Assembly (NCBI RefSeq): GCF_036242395.1
Contig: NZ_CP108458.1
Coordinates: 930,001 to 994,000, forward strand
Direction: 5' to 3'
Length of the DNA stretch: 64,000 bases
DNA from: Kitasatospora sp. NBC_01266
GTDB lineage: Bacteria; Actinomycetota; Actinomycetes; Streptomycetales; Streptomycetaceae
Position numbers and translations under genes: made by a program. Below are positions 45,061 to 54,038 of the stretch, piece by piece. How positions within the stretch are numbered: position 1 is the first letter of the stretch; each line of letters starts with the position of its first letter. The notes beneath the pieces are model-generated. The model saw only the letters and a list, made by a program, of their open reading frames with translations. It did no database searches and was not told where the DNA came from.

Positions 45061-46493
45061 CGCAGCGTCAGATCTCCTTCGGCGGCGGCCGGGCCCGCAC
45101 CGCGCCGCTGGCCTGGGGCCAGCTCACCACCTGGGACGACATGCGCCACTTCCTGCCCGAGGTGAAGGCGTTCTTCGTGCTCTCCCGGCGGGTGTCGGTG
45201 CCGGCCGGCCTCGGCACCGACGCGGTGGTCGACGCGCTGCGCGTGCTGCTGGAGCGGCACGAGTCGCTGCGCAGCCGGTACCGCGCCGCGCCGGGCGAGG
45301 CGGTCGTCCAGCGGGTGCTGGCCGAGGGCCGGGTGCCGCTCACCGTGATCGACTGGACGCCCGCGGACCGGCTGCCCTTCGAGACGGCCGTCGAGCGGGC
45401 CCAGCACGCCATCGTCACCCGGCGGCTCGACCACGCGAGCGAACCACCCGTCCTGTTCAGCCTGCTGACCCGGGCCGGCGCCGCACGGCTGGTCGTCCTC
45501 GGGGTCTCGCACGTCGCCGCCGACGCGCGGGCCGTGGACCTGCTGATGGCCGAGCTCGGCGGGCTGCTCGACGCGGCGGCGGCGGGCGCGCCCGTCCCAC
45601 CTCCGTGGACCCGCTGGCAGCCCGCCGACCAGGCCGCCTACGAGCAGTCGCCGCCGGGGATGCTGCGCAACGCGGCGGCGCTGCGCCGGCTGCGCGAGCA
45701 GCTGGCAGGCGCCGCCACCGGCGCCTTCCCCGCGCCCGTGGCACCGCCGGAGCACCCGGGCCACCCGCGCTACCTCTGCGGCCGGCTGGAGTCGGCCGCC
45801 GTCCCGCTCGCCCTGCGGGTGCTCGCCCGCCGCCACCGGGCCGGCACCTCGGCCGTCCTGCTCGCCGCCACCGCCGCACTCACCCGCGCACTCACCGGAA
45901 CCGACCGCCACACCTTCGCCCTGGTGGCGGCGGGCCGCGGCGACCCGGCCGGCCAGTACGCCGTCACCAGCCTCAGCCAGACCGGCTGGGCCACCCTGGA
46001 CACCGGCGTGGCGAGCTTCGCCGAACTCACCGCGCTCGCCGCCACCGCCCTCGCCGAGGCCGCCCGGCACTGCCTGCACGATCCCCGGGCGGCCCGCGCG
46101 GTGATCCGCGACCTCGAACGGCGCCGTGCCGCGCCGCTCGAGCTGGGCTGCCGCTTCAACGACATGTGGGCGTGGACCAGGAAGCAGCCGGTCCACACCC
46201 TGCCCGACCACCGGACCGTGCTGGCCGCCACCGCCGGCACCCGGCTCGACTGGCCCGCCGACCAGGCCACCGAGAACGACCGGATCACCCTCTCCGTCAA
46301 CCTCTACGGGACCGCCGACCGCCTCGTCATCGAGGCCCTCGCCGACACCCACCGGCTGCCCCGCCCACAGCTGCGCGCGCTGCTGCGCGGCTACGAACGC
46401 CTGCTGGTGGAACTGGTCGCCCGCGACGTGCCCCCGGCCGAGGTGGCCGCACTCCTGGCGGCGGATCCCGCACCGGCCCCGGCACAGTCATAA
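45048..46493 (+). CDS. Stand-alone condensation-domain enzyme
   Basis: 481 residues, about the length of one NRPS condensation (C) domain, with N- and C-lobes (~1-180 and ~190-450). The HHxxxDG motif reads SHVAADA: the second, catalytic His and the Asp remain, the first His and Gly do not. The latch-side segment NDMWAWTRKQP is recognisable. Such free C enzymes join an ACP-bound acyl chain to an amine or alcohol. As the operon lacks a thioesterase, this is the likely release step. ATG 45048 has GAGGAGG seven bases upstream. Last gene of the operon. Confidence 0.85.
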   Translation: MGEVTQRQISFGGGRARTAPLAWGQLTTWDDMRHFLPEVKAFFVLSRRVSVPAGLGTDAVVDALRVLLERHESLRSRYRAAPGEAVVQRVLAEGRVPLTVIDWTPADRLPFETAVERAQHAIVTRRLDHASEPPVLFSLLTRAGAARLVVLGVSHVAADARAVDLLMAELGGLLDAAAAGAPVPPPWTRWQPADQAAYEQSPPGMLRNAAALRRLREQLAGAATGAFPAPVAPPEHPGHPRYLCGRLESAAVPLALRVLARRHRAGTSAVLLAATAALTRALTGTDRHTFALVAAGRGDPAGQYAVTSLSQTGWATLDTGVASFAELTALAATALAEAARHCLHDPRAARAVIRDLERRRAAPLELGCRFNDMWAWTRKQPVHTLPDHRTVLAATAGTRLDWPADQATENDRITLSVNLYGTADRLVIEALADTHRLPRPQLRALLRGYERLLVELVARDVPPAEVAALLAADPAPAPAQS

Positions 46494-46613
46494 GCTCGGC
46501 GTCATAAGCTCGGACGGTCACTCCATGACGGAACGGCCGTGCGGGCGAAATCACCGATCCTGGCGCATGACCCGACCGGTACCGGGGATGCGCTCCACAG
46601 GAAGGTGGTCGAG

Positions 46614-46667
46614 ATGGGCACGCAGTCGAGCACGCCCTGCTGGCCGGGCCACGGGTGCCGCGGATGA
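46614..46667 (+). CDS. 17-residue leader peptide coupled to the BrkB gene
   Basis: ATG 46614 has AGGAAGG eight bases upstream. The peptide is MGTQSSTPCWPGHGCRG. Its TGA overlaps the ATG of the next gene (ATGA at 46664-46667). The next gene has no SD of its own, so ribosomes finishing this peptide are the likely source of its translation. Confidence 0.55.
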   Translation: MGTQSSTPCWPGHGCRG

Positions 46668-47539
46668 ACAGCGCCCGCGACGCCGTGCGCCACCGGGCCG
46701 CCGGGCTGCCCGGTCGCCACCTCGTGGTGAGCGTCTGGCACGGCCTGCGGGCGGGCGCCGCCGAGCTGTGGCACCGGGGCCACGAGATCGAACTGCTGCA
46801 GCGCTCGATGGCCTTCGCGGCGCTCTACTTCGTCACCCTGGTGCCCCTGCTGGTGGTGATCGCCGCGGCCGCGCCCACCCGGGGCGACGGGATCACCGGC
46901 TGGATCACCGACGGCCTGGGCCTGACCAGCCGCGGCACCCAGGCGGTCAGCGCCCTGTTCGCCTCCCAGCACGAGGTGCTGAGCACCACCACCGGGTTCG
47001 GCCTGGCCGCGCTCGCCTTCTTCGGCCTCTCCCTGATGGCCTCGATGCAGACCGCCTACGAGCGGATCTGGGAGCTGCCCCGGGGCCGCTGGCACACGGT
47101 CTGGCGGCAGGCGGTGGGCCTGGCCGGCCTGATCGGCTACGTCGTGATCGCCGCCTGGAGCGGGGAACCCTGGAGCAGCAGCTTCGCGCAGCCGACCCTG
47201 CGGATCGCGGCCACGGTGCTCGGCGGCGCGCTGCTCTTCTGGTGGCTGCAGCGCCTGCTGCTGGGCGGCCGGGTCGCCTGGCTCACCCTGCTGCCGGGCG
47301 CTCTGTCCACCATGGCGGCGCTGGCCGGGCTGCGGTTCTTCTCCCGGCTGGTCTTCGCGCCGCTGCTGGTCTCCAACGCCGTCTCCTACGGCACGGTGGG
47401 CACGGTGCTGGTGGTCCAGTCCTGGCTGATCGGGGTCGGCTTCACCGTCTACGGCGGGGCGCTCTTCGGCCGGGCGCTGAACAGCCACTTCGGCTGGGGC
47501 GAGCAGATCGACGACGAGCAGGCCGACACCGAGAGCTGA
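46664..47539 (+). CDS. YihY/BrkB-family membrane protein
   Basis: 291 residues from ATG 46664. Six or so membrane helices, with the family signature around YERIWELPRGRWH and the C-terminal VQSWLIGVGFTVYGGALFGR. Family members were once called ribonuclease BN; their role (transport or envelope function) is unresolved. I chose ATG 46664 because it is coupled to the short ORF ahead; GTG 46655 is an alternative. It converges on the TetR gene with a 6-base gap and is separated from the PKS operon by 120 bases. Confidence 0.85.
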   Translation: MNSARDAVRHRAAGLPGRHLVVSVWHGLRAGAAELWHRGHEIELLQRSMAFAALYFVTLVPLLVVIAAAAPTRGDGITGWITDGLGLTSRGTQAVSALFASQHEVLSTTTGFGLAALAFFGLSLMASMQTAYERIWELPRGRWHTVWRQAVGLAGLIGYVVIAAWSGEPWSSSFAQPTLRIAATVLGGALLFWWLQRLLLGGRVAWLTLLPGALSTMAALAGLRFFSRLVFAPLLVSNAVSYGTVGTVLVVQSWLIGVGFTVYGGALFGRALNSHFGWGEQIDDEQADTES

Positions 47540-47545
47540 GCCCGC

Positions 47546-48112
47546 TCAGCCCACTGGCCCCGCGCCGCGCAGCGCCTCCAGGTGCAGTGCCAGGTGGCGC
47601 CGCCAGGCATCGGGGGCCACCGCCTCGCCCGCGTCCACGATGCCGCGCAGCGCCCAGGCGGTCGCCTGGATGTCGGCGAGCACGATGTCCGGCCGGATCC
47701 TGCCGTGCCGCTGCGCCCGCGCCAGCAACTCCGCGAGCAGCGCCCGCAGCCGCTCGGTGCAGTCGGGCTGCGGACGGCCGAAGACCTGGTCGGCGTAGCC
47801 GCGGTGGTCGGCGAAGGACTGGCCGAGAACCACCAGGAAGCGCTCCAGGCCCGTCCCGTCCGCGCGGTCCAGCTCGCGCCGGGCCGCCTCGATCAGCTCG
47901 TCCAGGATCAGCCGGACCAGCTCGTCGAGCAGGTTCTCCTTGTTCGGGAAGTGCCGGTAGAGGGTGCCGACGCCGACCCCGGCGCGTGAGGCGATCAGCT
48001 CCATGCTGGCGGCCGGGCCGTACTGCGACATCACCGCCCGAGCGGCGTCGATCACCAGCCGGTGGTTGCGCACGGCATCCCGCCGCACGGTGCGTGTCCC
48101 GCTCTCCCGCAC
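47546..48112 (-). CDS. TetR/AcrR-family repressor
   Basis: 188 residues. An N-terminal helix-turn-helix (ASRAGVGVGTLYRHFPNKENLL) is followed by a helical ligand-binding domain. GTG 48112 has AGGAGGG eight bases ahead. Targets are probably its own promoter and the DMT transporter across the 278-base gap, though no clear dyad stands out there besides the GCAGCC repeat. Confidence 0.9.
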   Translation of the reverse strand: MRESGTRTVRRDAVRNHRLVIDAARAVMSQYGPAASMELIASRAGVGVGTLYRHFPNKENLLDELVRLILDELIEAARRELDRADGTGLERFLVVLGQSFADHRGYADQVFGRPQPDCTERLRALLAELLARAQRHGRIRPDIVLADIQATAWALRGIVDAGEAVAPDAWRRHLALHLEALRGAGPVG

Positions 48113-48227
48113 GTTCGCCGTCCCTCCTGGCGCGTCGGACCTGCTGGCAGTGTAGGTCGAGCGGGTGCGAAGGCGGCGGGACGCGGCGCTGCTCCGGCGT
48201 GTGCCCCGGCCAAGGGCCGCGGCGGCG

Positions 48228-48262
48228 GCAGCCGCAGCCGCAGCCGCAGCCGCAGCCGCAGC
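48228..48262. repeat. Hexanucleotide repeat (GCAGCC)5-6
   Basis: Nearly six uninterrupted copies of GCAGCC lie in the gap between the TetR and DMT genes. The array is likely to vary in length between strains. Confidence 0.9.
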
Positions 48263-48390
48263 GCACGTTGTCCAGGGCGTGAGCCGGAAACCGGCCCGGC
48301 GAAGCGATCACTCGTGGCAAGGTGAGCAGTGTCATCGGCGGCGCGCCAAGGCGGCCTCGCCCCGCCCGACCATCCGGTGTCTGGAGGCCC

Positions 48391-49284
48391 ATGAACACCC
48401 CGCTCGCCGTGCTCTTCGCGTTGCTCACCACCGTGTTCAACGCGCTCGCCACGGTGCTGCAACGCAAGGCCGCCGGCCGGGTGCCGCTGCGCGGGATGGG
48501 CCGGGGGCTGTTCCGCGCGCTGCTGCGGCAGCGGGTCTGGCTGGGCGGCATGGTCGCGGTGGCCGCCGCCGCCTGCTGCCAGGCGCTGGCGCTGGCCAAC
48601 GGCCCGCTCTCCATCGTGCAGCCGATCTTCGTGCTGGAGCTGCTGATCGCGCTGCTGCTGGCCGGCGTCATCCTGCGCCGCCCGCTGCCGCCCCGGACCT
48701 GGCAGGCCGCCCTGTGGGTCACCGGGGGGCTGGGCGTGGCGCTCTGGGCGGCGGCGCCCAGCGGTGACGGCGCGCCGGCCGGTTTCGGCCGCTGGCTGCT
48801 GGCGACGGTCAGCTGCCTGGGTCTGGTGGCGCTGCTGGTCGCGGTGGCCGCGCGGCGCGGCGCCGGGGCGGTCCGGGCGGCCAGCCTGGCGCTGGGCGCG
48901 GCCCTCTGCTACGCGCTGACCGCCGCGATGCTCAAGGCCTCGGCGCTGGCCTGGCAGCACGGCGGGCTGACCGCCTTCCTGTCGGTGTGGCAGACCTACG
49001 GCTTCGCGCTGATCGGGATGCTGGCGCTCTTCCTGCTGGAGAACGCGCTGCAGTCCGGGATGCTGGTCTTCTCCCAGCCCGCACTCACCCTCGGCGACGC
49101 CTGCGCCAGCATCGCCCTGGGCATCACGCTGTTCGGCGAGCGGATCCGTCTCGGCGGCTGGCTGGCCGTCGAGTTGGCGGGCGCGGCGGCCGTCGCGGTC
49201 GGCATCGTGCTGCTCAGCCAGGCCGCCGCCGCGCAGGAACGGGCGGCGGCGCAGGCTCCGGCGAGTCAGGCGAGAGCGAGCTAG
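48391..49284 (+). CDS. DMT-family transporter
   Basis: 297 residues, ten helices in two repeated EamA-like halves. The start MNTPLAVLFALLTTVFNALATVLQ (in pieces) is the first helix. The gene belongs to the actinobacterial branch of DMT proteins annotated as integral membrane or multidrug proteins. GGAGG lies just ahead of ATG 48391. The alanine-rich C-terminus ends inside a 15-bp tandem repeat. Confidence 0.87.
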   Translation: MNTPLAVLFALLTTVFNALATVLQRKAAGRVPLRGMGRGLFRALLRQRVWLGGMVAVAAAACCQALALANGPLSIVQPIFVLELLIALLLAGVILRRPLPPRTWQAALWVTGGLGVALWAAAPSGDGAPAGFGRWLLATVSCLGLVALLVAVAARRGAGAVRAASLALGAALCYALTAAMLKASALAWQHGGLTAFLSVWQTYGFALIGMLALFLLENALQSGMLVFSQPALTLGDACASIALGITLFGERIRLGGWLAVELAGAAAVAVGIVLLSQAAAAQERAAAQAPASQARAS

Positions 49285-49315
49285 GCGAGAGCCGGCCAGG
49301 TGAGAGCCGGCCAGG
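49271..49315. repeat. Three 15-bp tandem repeats across the DMT stop codon
   Basis: Units start at 49271, 49286 and 49301; all are forms of CGAGAGCCGGCCAGG. The DMT stop TAG (49282-49284) lies in the first unit, where GAGCTAG replaces GGCCAG. Resembles the 17-bp array at the serpin stop. Confidence 0.88.
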
Positions 49316-49319
49316 CAGG

Positions 49320-50651
49320 TCAGCTGCGGCGGGTGATGGTGGCGGTCAACGGCCCGTCCGGGCGCAGGATGAACCCGAAGGCGGGCGCTGGCGCGGCGGC
49401 CGTGAAGACGGGGGTGAACGCGGGCAGCAGCAGTTCCAGCAGCGCGGTCATCTCACGCAGCGCGAACTGCAGGCCCAGGCAGGCGCGGGCGCCGATACCG
49501 AACGGGTAGTAGGCGCCTGGCTGGGTGGGGCGGCGGCCCGGCGCGGTGAAGCGGGTCGGGTCGAAGCGGTCCGGGTCGGGCCACAGCGCCGGGTCGCGGT
49601 GGGTGAGGTAGGGCGAGGTCAGGATCTCGGTGTCCGCCTCGATCCGGTAGCCGGCCAGCGTGTCGGCCTCGGCCGCGAAGCGCGGCAGCAGCCAGGCCGC
49701 CGGGTAGAGCCGCAGGGTCTCGCTGATCAGCGCCTGGACGGCCTCGCGGCGGGCCGCCGAGCCCGCCTCGCCCGCGTCCAACGCCCAGTCGCGGTACTCG
49801 GGGTGACGGTCCAGCAGCAGGTGGAGCCAGGCCAGGCTCTTGGCCGTGGTCTCGTGCCCGGCGGTCAGCAGGCCGACCAGTTCGTCGCGGATCAGCTGCT
49901 CGTCGTACTCGGGGCGGCTCGCCGCGCCGTCCACCAGCAGGTGCAGCAGGCCGGGACCGTCCGGGCCCGGCTCGCCCCGCCGGGCGGCCGCGATCGCCCG
50001 CCGGGAGACCGCGTCGATCCGTGCCAGGTCGGCGTCGACGGCGGCCCGCGCGGCGGCGACGGCCGGATCCGGCCGCTCGGCGGGCTCCGGCGGCAGCGTC
50101 GGCAGGGCCGCCACCACGGCGTCCAGCACGGCGAGTTCGCGGTAGTCGTGGTCCTCCAGCGGGTGGCCGGTGAGCGAGCGCCAGATGGTGTCCAGGGCGA
50201 AGAAGCGCAGCTCCTCGCCGAGGTCGACGGCCTGCCCGGTGCGCTCGTACGCCGTCCAGCGCTCGACGGTCCGCCGGGCGGCGTCGGCGATCCGCTGCTC
50301 GTAGCGGCGCATCCCGATGCCGGTGAACTGGGCCTGCAGCAGCTTGCGCTGGCGCCGCCACGGCTCGCCCGAGGTGGCCAGCACGCTGTCGCCGACCAGC
50401 CGGCGGGCCCGGTGCGAGCGCTTGACGTAGCGGTCCGGGTGCTGGGCGAGCACGTGCTGGACCGCCTGCGGGCCGGTCACCAGGACGGTCGGCGCCGGGC
50501 CGAGCCGGACCGCGCCGACGCCGCCGAGCGCGCGCACCTCGGTCAGCAGCTCGACCAGTTGGCCACCCGAGGCACGCCAGCGCTCCACGACGACCGGGTC
50601 GAGCTCGGGCGGCGGGCAGCTCGCCCCGGGACGGGCAGTGGTCAGGGCCAT
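49320..50651 (-). CDS. Cytochrome P450
   Basis: 443 residues. The oxygen-binding helix has AGHETT, the K-helix has ETLR, and the heme loop is FGIGARACLG with the thiolate C391. Layout is of the CYP102/CYP4-like branch of bacterial P450s, lacking a fused reductase. No ferredoxin or reductase gene is adjacent. ATG 50651 is taken; the SD is weak and TAGCAT 10-15 bases upstream may be the -10, so the message may be nearly leaderless. Substrate unknown. Confidence 0.92.
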   Translation of the reverse strand: MALTTARPGASCPPPELDPVVVERWRASGGQLVELLTEVRALGGVGAVRLGPAPTVLVTGPQAVQHVLAQHPDRYVKRSHRARRLVGDSVLATSGEPWRRQRKLLQAQFTGIGMRRYEQRIADAARRTVERWTAYERTGQAVDLGEELRFFALDTIWRSLTGHPLEDHDYRELAVLDAVVAALPTLPPEPAERPDPAVAAARAAVDADLARIDAVSRRAIAAARRGEPGPDGPGLLHLLVDGAASRPEYDEQLIRDELVGLLTAGHETTAKSLAWLHLLLDRHPEYRDWALDAGEAGSAARREAVQALISETLRLYPAAWLLPRFAAEADTLAGYRIEADTEILTSPYLTHRDPALWPDPDRFDPTRFTAPGRRPTQPGAYYPFGIGARACLGLQFALREMTALLELLLPAFTPVFTAAAPAPAFGFILRPDGPLTATITRRS

Positions 50652-50800
50652 GACCTGAATGCTAGTCGACTGCCCCGCCCCGGTAGGCAGTTCACGCAGG
50701 CCGGCCGACCGGGTCGAGCGCCGGAACCGGCCGCGCACCGGCCGGCGCCCACCCGATAGGGTTTCCGCACACGAAGCGGCGCGGGGCGGGAGTTGACGGC

Positions 50801-51676
50801 ATGGACGAGCAGCGGGAGACGGGCTTCTTCGACTCGGTCGAGGAGGTGACGGCCCGGCTGGCCGAGGTCGGCTACCTGGCCTCCACGGCGGTGGCCACCA
50901 CCGTCTTCCTGGCCGACCGGCTGGGCAAGCCGCTGCTGGTCGAGGGCCCGGCCGGGGTCGGCAAGACCGAACTGGCCAAGGCGGTGGCCGCGGTGGCCGG
51001 CGCCCGGCTGGTGCGGCTGCAGTGCTACGAGGGCGTGGACGAGTCCCGCGCGCTCTACGAGTGGAACCACGCCAAGCAGTTGCTGCGGATCACGGCCGGG
51101 CGCGAGGAGGGCTGGGAGCAGGCCAGGACCGACATCTTCAGCGAGGAGTTCCTGCTCCCCCGCCCGCTGCTGACCGCGATCCGCGGCAGCGAGCCGACCG
51201 TGCTGCTGATCGACGAGACCGACAAGGCCGACGTCGAGGTGGAGGGCCTGCTCCTGGAGGTGCTCAGCGACTTCCAGGTGACGGTCCCGGAGCTGGGCAC
51301 CATCACCGCCGAGCGCCGCCCCTTCGTGCTGCTCACCTCGAACGCCAGCCGGGAGCTCTCCGAGGCGCTGCGCCGTCGCTGCCTCTTCCTGCACCTCGAC
51401 TTCCCCGACCCGGAGTTGGAGGTGCGGATCGTCCGCTCGCGGGTGCCGGGCCTGGACCAGGTGCTGGCCGAGTCGGTGGTCAAGGTGGTCGGCGCGCTGC
51501 GGGCGATGGAGCTGCGCAAGGCGCCGTCGGTGGCGGAGACCATCGACTGGGCCCGCACCCTGCTCGCCCTCGGCGCCGACACGCTGGACGACGCGGTGGT
51601 CCGGCGCAGCCTCGGCGTGATCCTCAAGCACCAGGAGGACCTGCGCCGGGCCGCCGAGAAGCTGACCCTGGCGTGA
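50801..51676 (+). CDS. MoxR-family AAA+ ATPase
   Basis: 291 residues. Walker A is GPAGVGKT (49-56) and Walker B is LLIDETDK. The MoxR insert and sensor 2 region follow. These ATPases act as chaperones that fit cofactors or remodel a partner VWA protein. The stop overlaps the start of the VWA gene (GTGA), a standard MoxR-VWA pair. Confidence 0.94.
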   Translation: MDEQRETGFFDSVEEVTARLAEVGYLASTAVATTVFLADRLGKPLLVEGPAGVGKTELAKAVAAVAGARLVRLQCYEGVDESRALYEWNHAKQLLRITAGREEGWEQARTDIFSEEFLLPRPLLTAIRGSEPTVLLIDETDKADVEVEGLLLEVLSDFQVTVPELGTITAERRPFVLLTSNASRELSEALRRRCLFLHLDFPDPELEVRIVRSRVPGLDQVLAESVVKVVGALRAMELRKAPSVAETIDWARTLLALGADTLDDAVVRRSLGVILKHQEDLRRAAEKLTLA

Positions 51677-53058
51677 GCGCCGCGCAGCGGCAGGCGCTGC
51701 CCGAGCGGCTCACCGCGTTCGTGCAGGCGCTGCGCGCCAACGCGCTGCGGGTGGGTCCGGCCGAGACGGTGGACGCCGCCCAGGTGCTGGCCGTGCTCGG
51801 CCTGGCCGACCGGGAGCGGCTGCGCGAGGGGCTGGCCGCGGCCCTGCTGCGCGCCCACGGGCAGCGAGCCGTCTTCGACGCGACCTTCGACCTCTACTTC
51901 CCGAGCCGGGTCGGCGAGCCCGAGGCCACCCGGCAGTCGGCCGATCCGACGGTCGAGGAGCTGCGCGAGCAACTGGCCGCGGCGCTCGCGGCCGGCGACA
52001 GCGCGGCCATGGCGCAGCTGGCCGCCGGCGCCGTCGGGGCGCTCGGCGCGTTCGGCCAGGCGCCCGGCGCGGGCGGCTGGTCGGCGCACCAGACGCTGGA
52101 CCGGCTGCGCCCGCAGATCCTGCTGGCCCGGGTGCTCGCCGCGCTGCGCGAGGGCCGGGGCGAGGCCAGGCCGAGCGAGCTGACCGAACGGATCGAGCCG
52201 GACGAGATCCGCCGCCGGATCGAGGCCTTCCGCGCCCTGGTCGCCACCGAGGCCCGCCGGCGCAGCGCCGAGCTGCGCGGCACCGAGGAGATCGCCCGCC
52301 GGGCGGTGGCGCCCAGCGTCGACCAGATCGACTTCCTGTTCGCGGGACGCGAGCAGCTGGCGGAGCTGCGCCGGGCTGTGCGACCGCTCTCGCGCAAGCT
52401 GGCCACCCGGTTGGCGGCCCGCCGTCGCCGGGCCGCGCGCGGGCAGCTGGACGTGCGCCGCACGGTGCGGCGCTCGCTGGGCACCGGCGGGGTGCCGCTG
52501 CGTCCCGCCTACCGGCGCCGGCATCCGCAGCGTCCGGAGCTGGTGCTGCTCTGCGACGTGTCCAGCTCGGTCGCCGGGTTCTCGGACTTCACCATGCTGC
52601 TGGTCCAGGCGCTGCGCGAGGAGTTCAGCCGGGTGCGGGTGTTCGCCTTCGTCAACCGGGTCGACGAGGTGACCGACCTGCTCGGCCCGGGGGCCGGCGA
52701 TCCCGGCACGCTGGCCCGGCGGATCCTGGCCGAGGCCACGGTGCTCGGCTACCACCCGTACAGCGACTACGGCTCGGCGCTCGGCGAGTTCCAGCAGCGC
52801 TACCGGGACGTGGTGGGCCCGCGCAGCTCGGTGCTGATCCTGGGCGACGCGCGCAACAACAACCGCGACCCCAACCTGCCGGCCCTGCGCCAACTGGCCC
52901 GCCAGGCCCGCCGGGTGCACTGGCTCAACCCCGAGCAGCCCTCCTACTGGTCCACCGGCGACTCGGCGGCCCTGGCCTACGCGGGCGTGGTGCCGATGCA
53001 CCCCTGCCGCAACGCCCGCCAGCTGGGCGAGCTGATCACCCGTCTGCTGCCGCTGTAG
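51673..53058 (+). CDS. VWA-domain protein, CoxE-like
   Basis: 461 residues. The N-terminal ~250 residues are helical. A basic stretch (LAARRRRAARGQLDVRRTVR) leads to a von Willebrand A domain with the metal site DVSSSVAGFS and a conserved SDYGSALGEF. It is the partner of the MoxR ATPase. In CO dehydrogenase clusters such pairs mature the active site, but no molybdenum enzyme is nearby. The 3' end overlaps the convergent LysR gene by 23 bases. Confidence 0.92.
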   Translation: MSAAQRQALPERLTAFVQALRANALRVGPAETVDAAQVLAVLGLADRERLREGLAAALLRAHGQRAVFDATFDLYFPSRVGEPEATRQSADPTVEELREQLAAALAAGDSAAMAQLAAGAVGALGAFGQAPGAGGWSAHQTLDRLRPQILLARVLAALREGRGEARPSELTERIEPDEIRRRIEAFRALVATEARRRSAELRGTEEIARRAVAPSVDQIDFLFAGREQLAELRRAVRPLSRKLATRLAARRRRAARGQLDVRRTVRRSLGTGGVPLRPAYRRRHPQRPELVLLCDVSSSVAGFSDFTMLLVQALREEFSRVRVFAFVNRVDEVTDLLGPGAGDPGTLARRILAEATVLGYHPYSDYGSALGEFQQRYRDVVGPRSSVLILGDARNNNRDPNLPALRQLARQARRVHWLNPEQPSYWSTGDSAALAYAGVVPMHPCRNARQLGELITRLLPL

Positions 53059-53944
53059 CACCACGGCCGGCCGCCCACCGGGCCGCGAAGGCCCGGAAGC
53101 GTCGCGCGGCCGAGCTGGCCGGGCGGTCCGCGCGCCAGGCCAGGCCCAGGCCCCGGCAGGCGTCCTGCTCGGCGAGCGGGACCAGCCGGACGCCGAGGTG
53201 GCCGACCAACCCGTCGCCCACCGGCAGCACCGCCAGGCCGAGCCCCGCGCCGACCATGCCCCGGATGGTGGCGACCTCCCCGGCTTCCAGCACCACCGAG
53301 GCGGTCACCCCGGCCTGGTGGAACAGCCGGCAGGTGAGCTGCCGCAGCCCCGGCGCCTCGCGCATGATGATGAACCGCTCCCCCGCCAGCTCGGCCAGCC
53401 GCACTACCGGCCGCTCGGCCAGCGGATGCCCGGTGGGCACGGCCAGCGCCAGCCGCTCCTCGCGCAGCGGCAGCCACTCCCAGCCCGCACCGTCCGGGCG
53501 CGGTCCGGTGACGGCCAACTCGGCCGACCCGTCCTGGAGCAGCTCGAGCACCCCCGCCGCCGACTCCTGGTGCAGGCTGAAGGCGGCGCCCGGCGACTGC
53601 CGCTGGTAGGCGCCGAGCAGCTCCGGCACCAGCCAGCCGCCGAGCGAGTGCGCGAAGGCCAGCCGCAGCGTCTGCTCGGCGGGGTCGAGCAGCGCGGCGA
53701 TCCGGTCCTGCGCGGTGTCCAGCTCGGCCAGTGCCCGGCGGGCGTGGCGCCGGTAGACCCGCCCGCAGTCGTTGAGCCGCAGCCGGTGCCGGTCGCGGTC
53801 GAACAGCGGGGTGCCGAGCCGCCGTTCCAGCCGGGCGATGGCCCGCGAGAGGGTCGGCTGCGAGGTGCCGACCAGCGCCGCCGCGTCGGTGACGTGTTCG
53901 GTCTCGGCCACCGCGAGGAACCAGCGCAACTCGTCGATGCTCAT
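53036..53944 (-). CDS. LysR-family regulator
   Basis: 302 residues. The winged helix lies at ~1-60 (LRWFLAVAETEHVTDAA, TSQPTLSRAIARLERRLG) and the rest is a type 2 periplasmic-binding-like sensor domain. ATG 53944 matches the family start exactly. It is divergent from the SnoaL-like gene, with an operator-like site 10 bases upstream, so it probably controls both itself and that gene. Confidence 0.93.
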   Translation of the reverse strand: MSIDELRWFLAVAETEHVTDAAALVGTSQPTLSRAIARLERRLGTPLFDRDRHRLRLNDCGRVYRRHARRALAELDTAQDRIAALLDPAEQTLRLAFAHSLGGWLVPELLGAYQRQSPGAAFSLHQESAAGVLELLQDGSAELAVTGPRPDGAGWEWLPLREERLALAVPTGHPLAERPVVRLAELAGERFIIMREAPGLRQLTCRLFHQAGVTASVVLEAGEVATIRGMVGAGLGLAVLPVGDGLVGHLGVRLVPLAEQDACRGLGLAWRADRPASSAARRFRAFAARWAAGRGATAAADG

Positions 53945-53953
53945 CCCGGCATT

Positions 53954-53968
53954 ATGCACACCACGCAT
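53954..53968. promoter_or_regulatory. LysR box, ATGC-N7-GCAT (T-N11-A)
   Basis: The 15-base dyad contains the T-N11-A motif typical of LysR-type operators and lies between the regulator and the SnoaL-like gene. Confidence 0.6.
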
Positions 53969-54038
53969 GACCCGCAGGTCAGGGCGGTATTTCCGATCGC
54001 GGCACGGCCCCGGGAGACTGACAGGCACCGCGCCGAAA

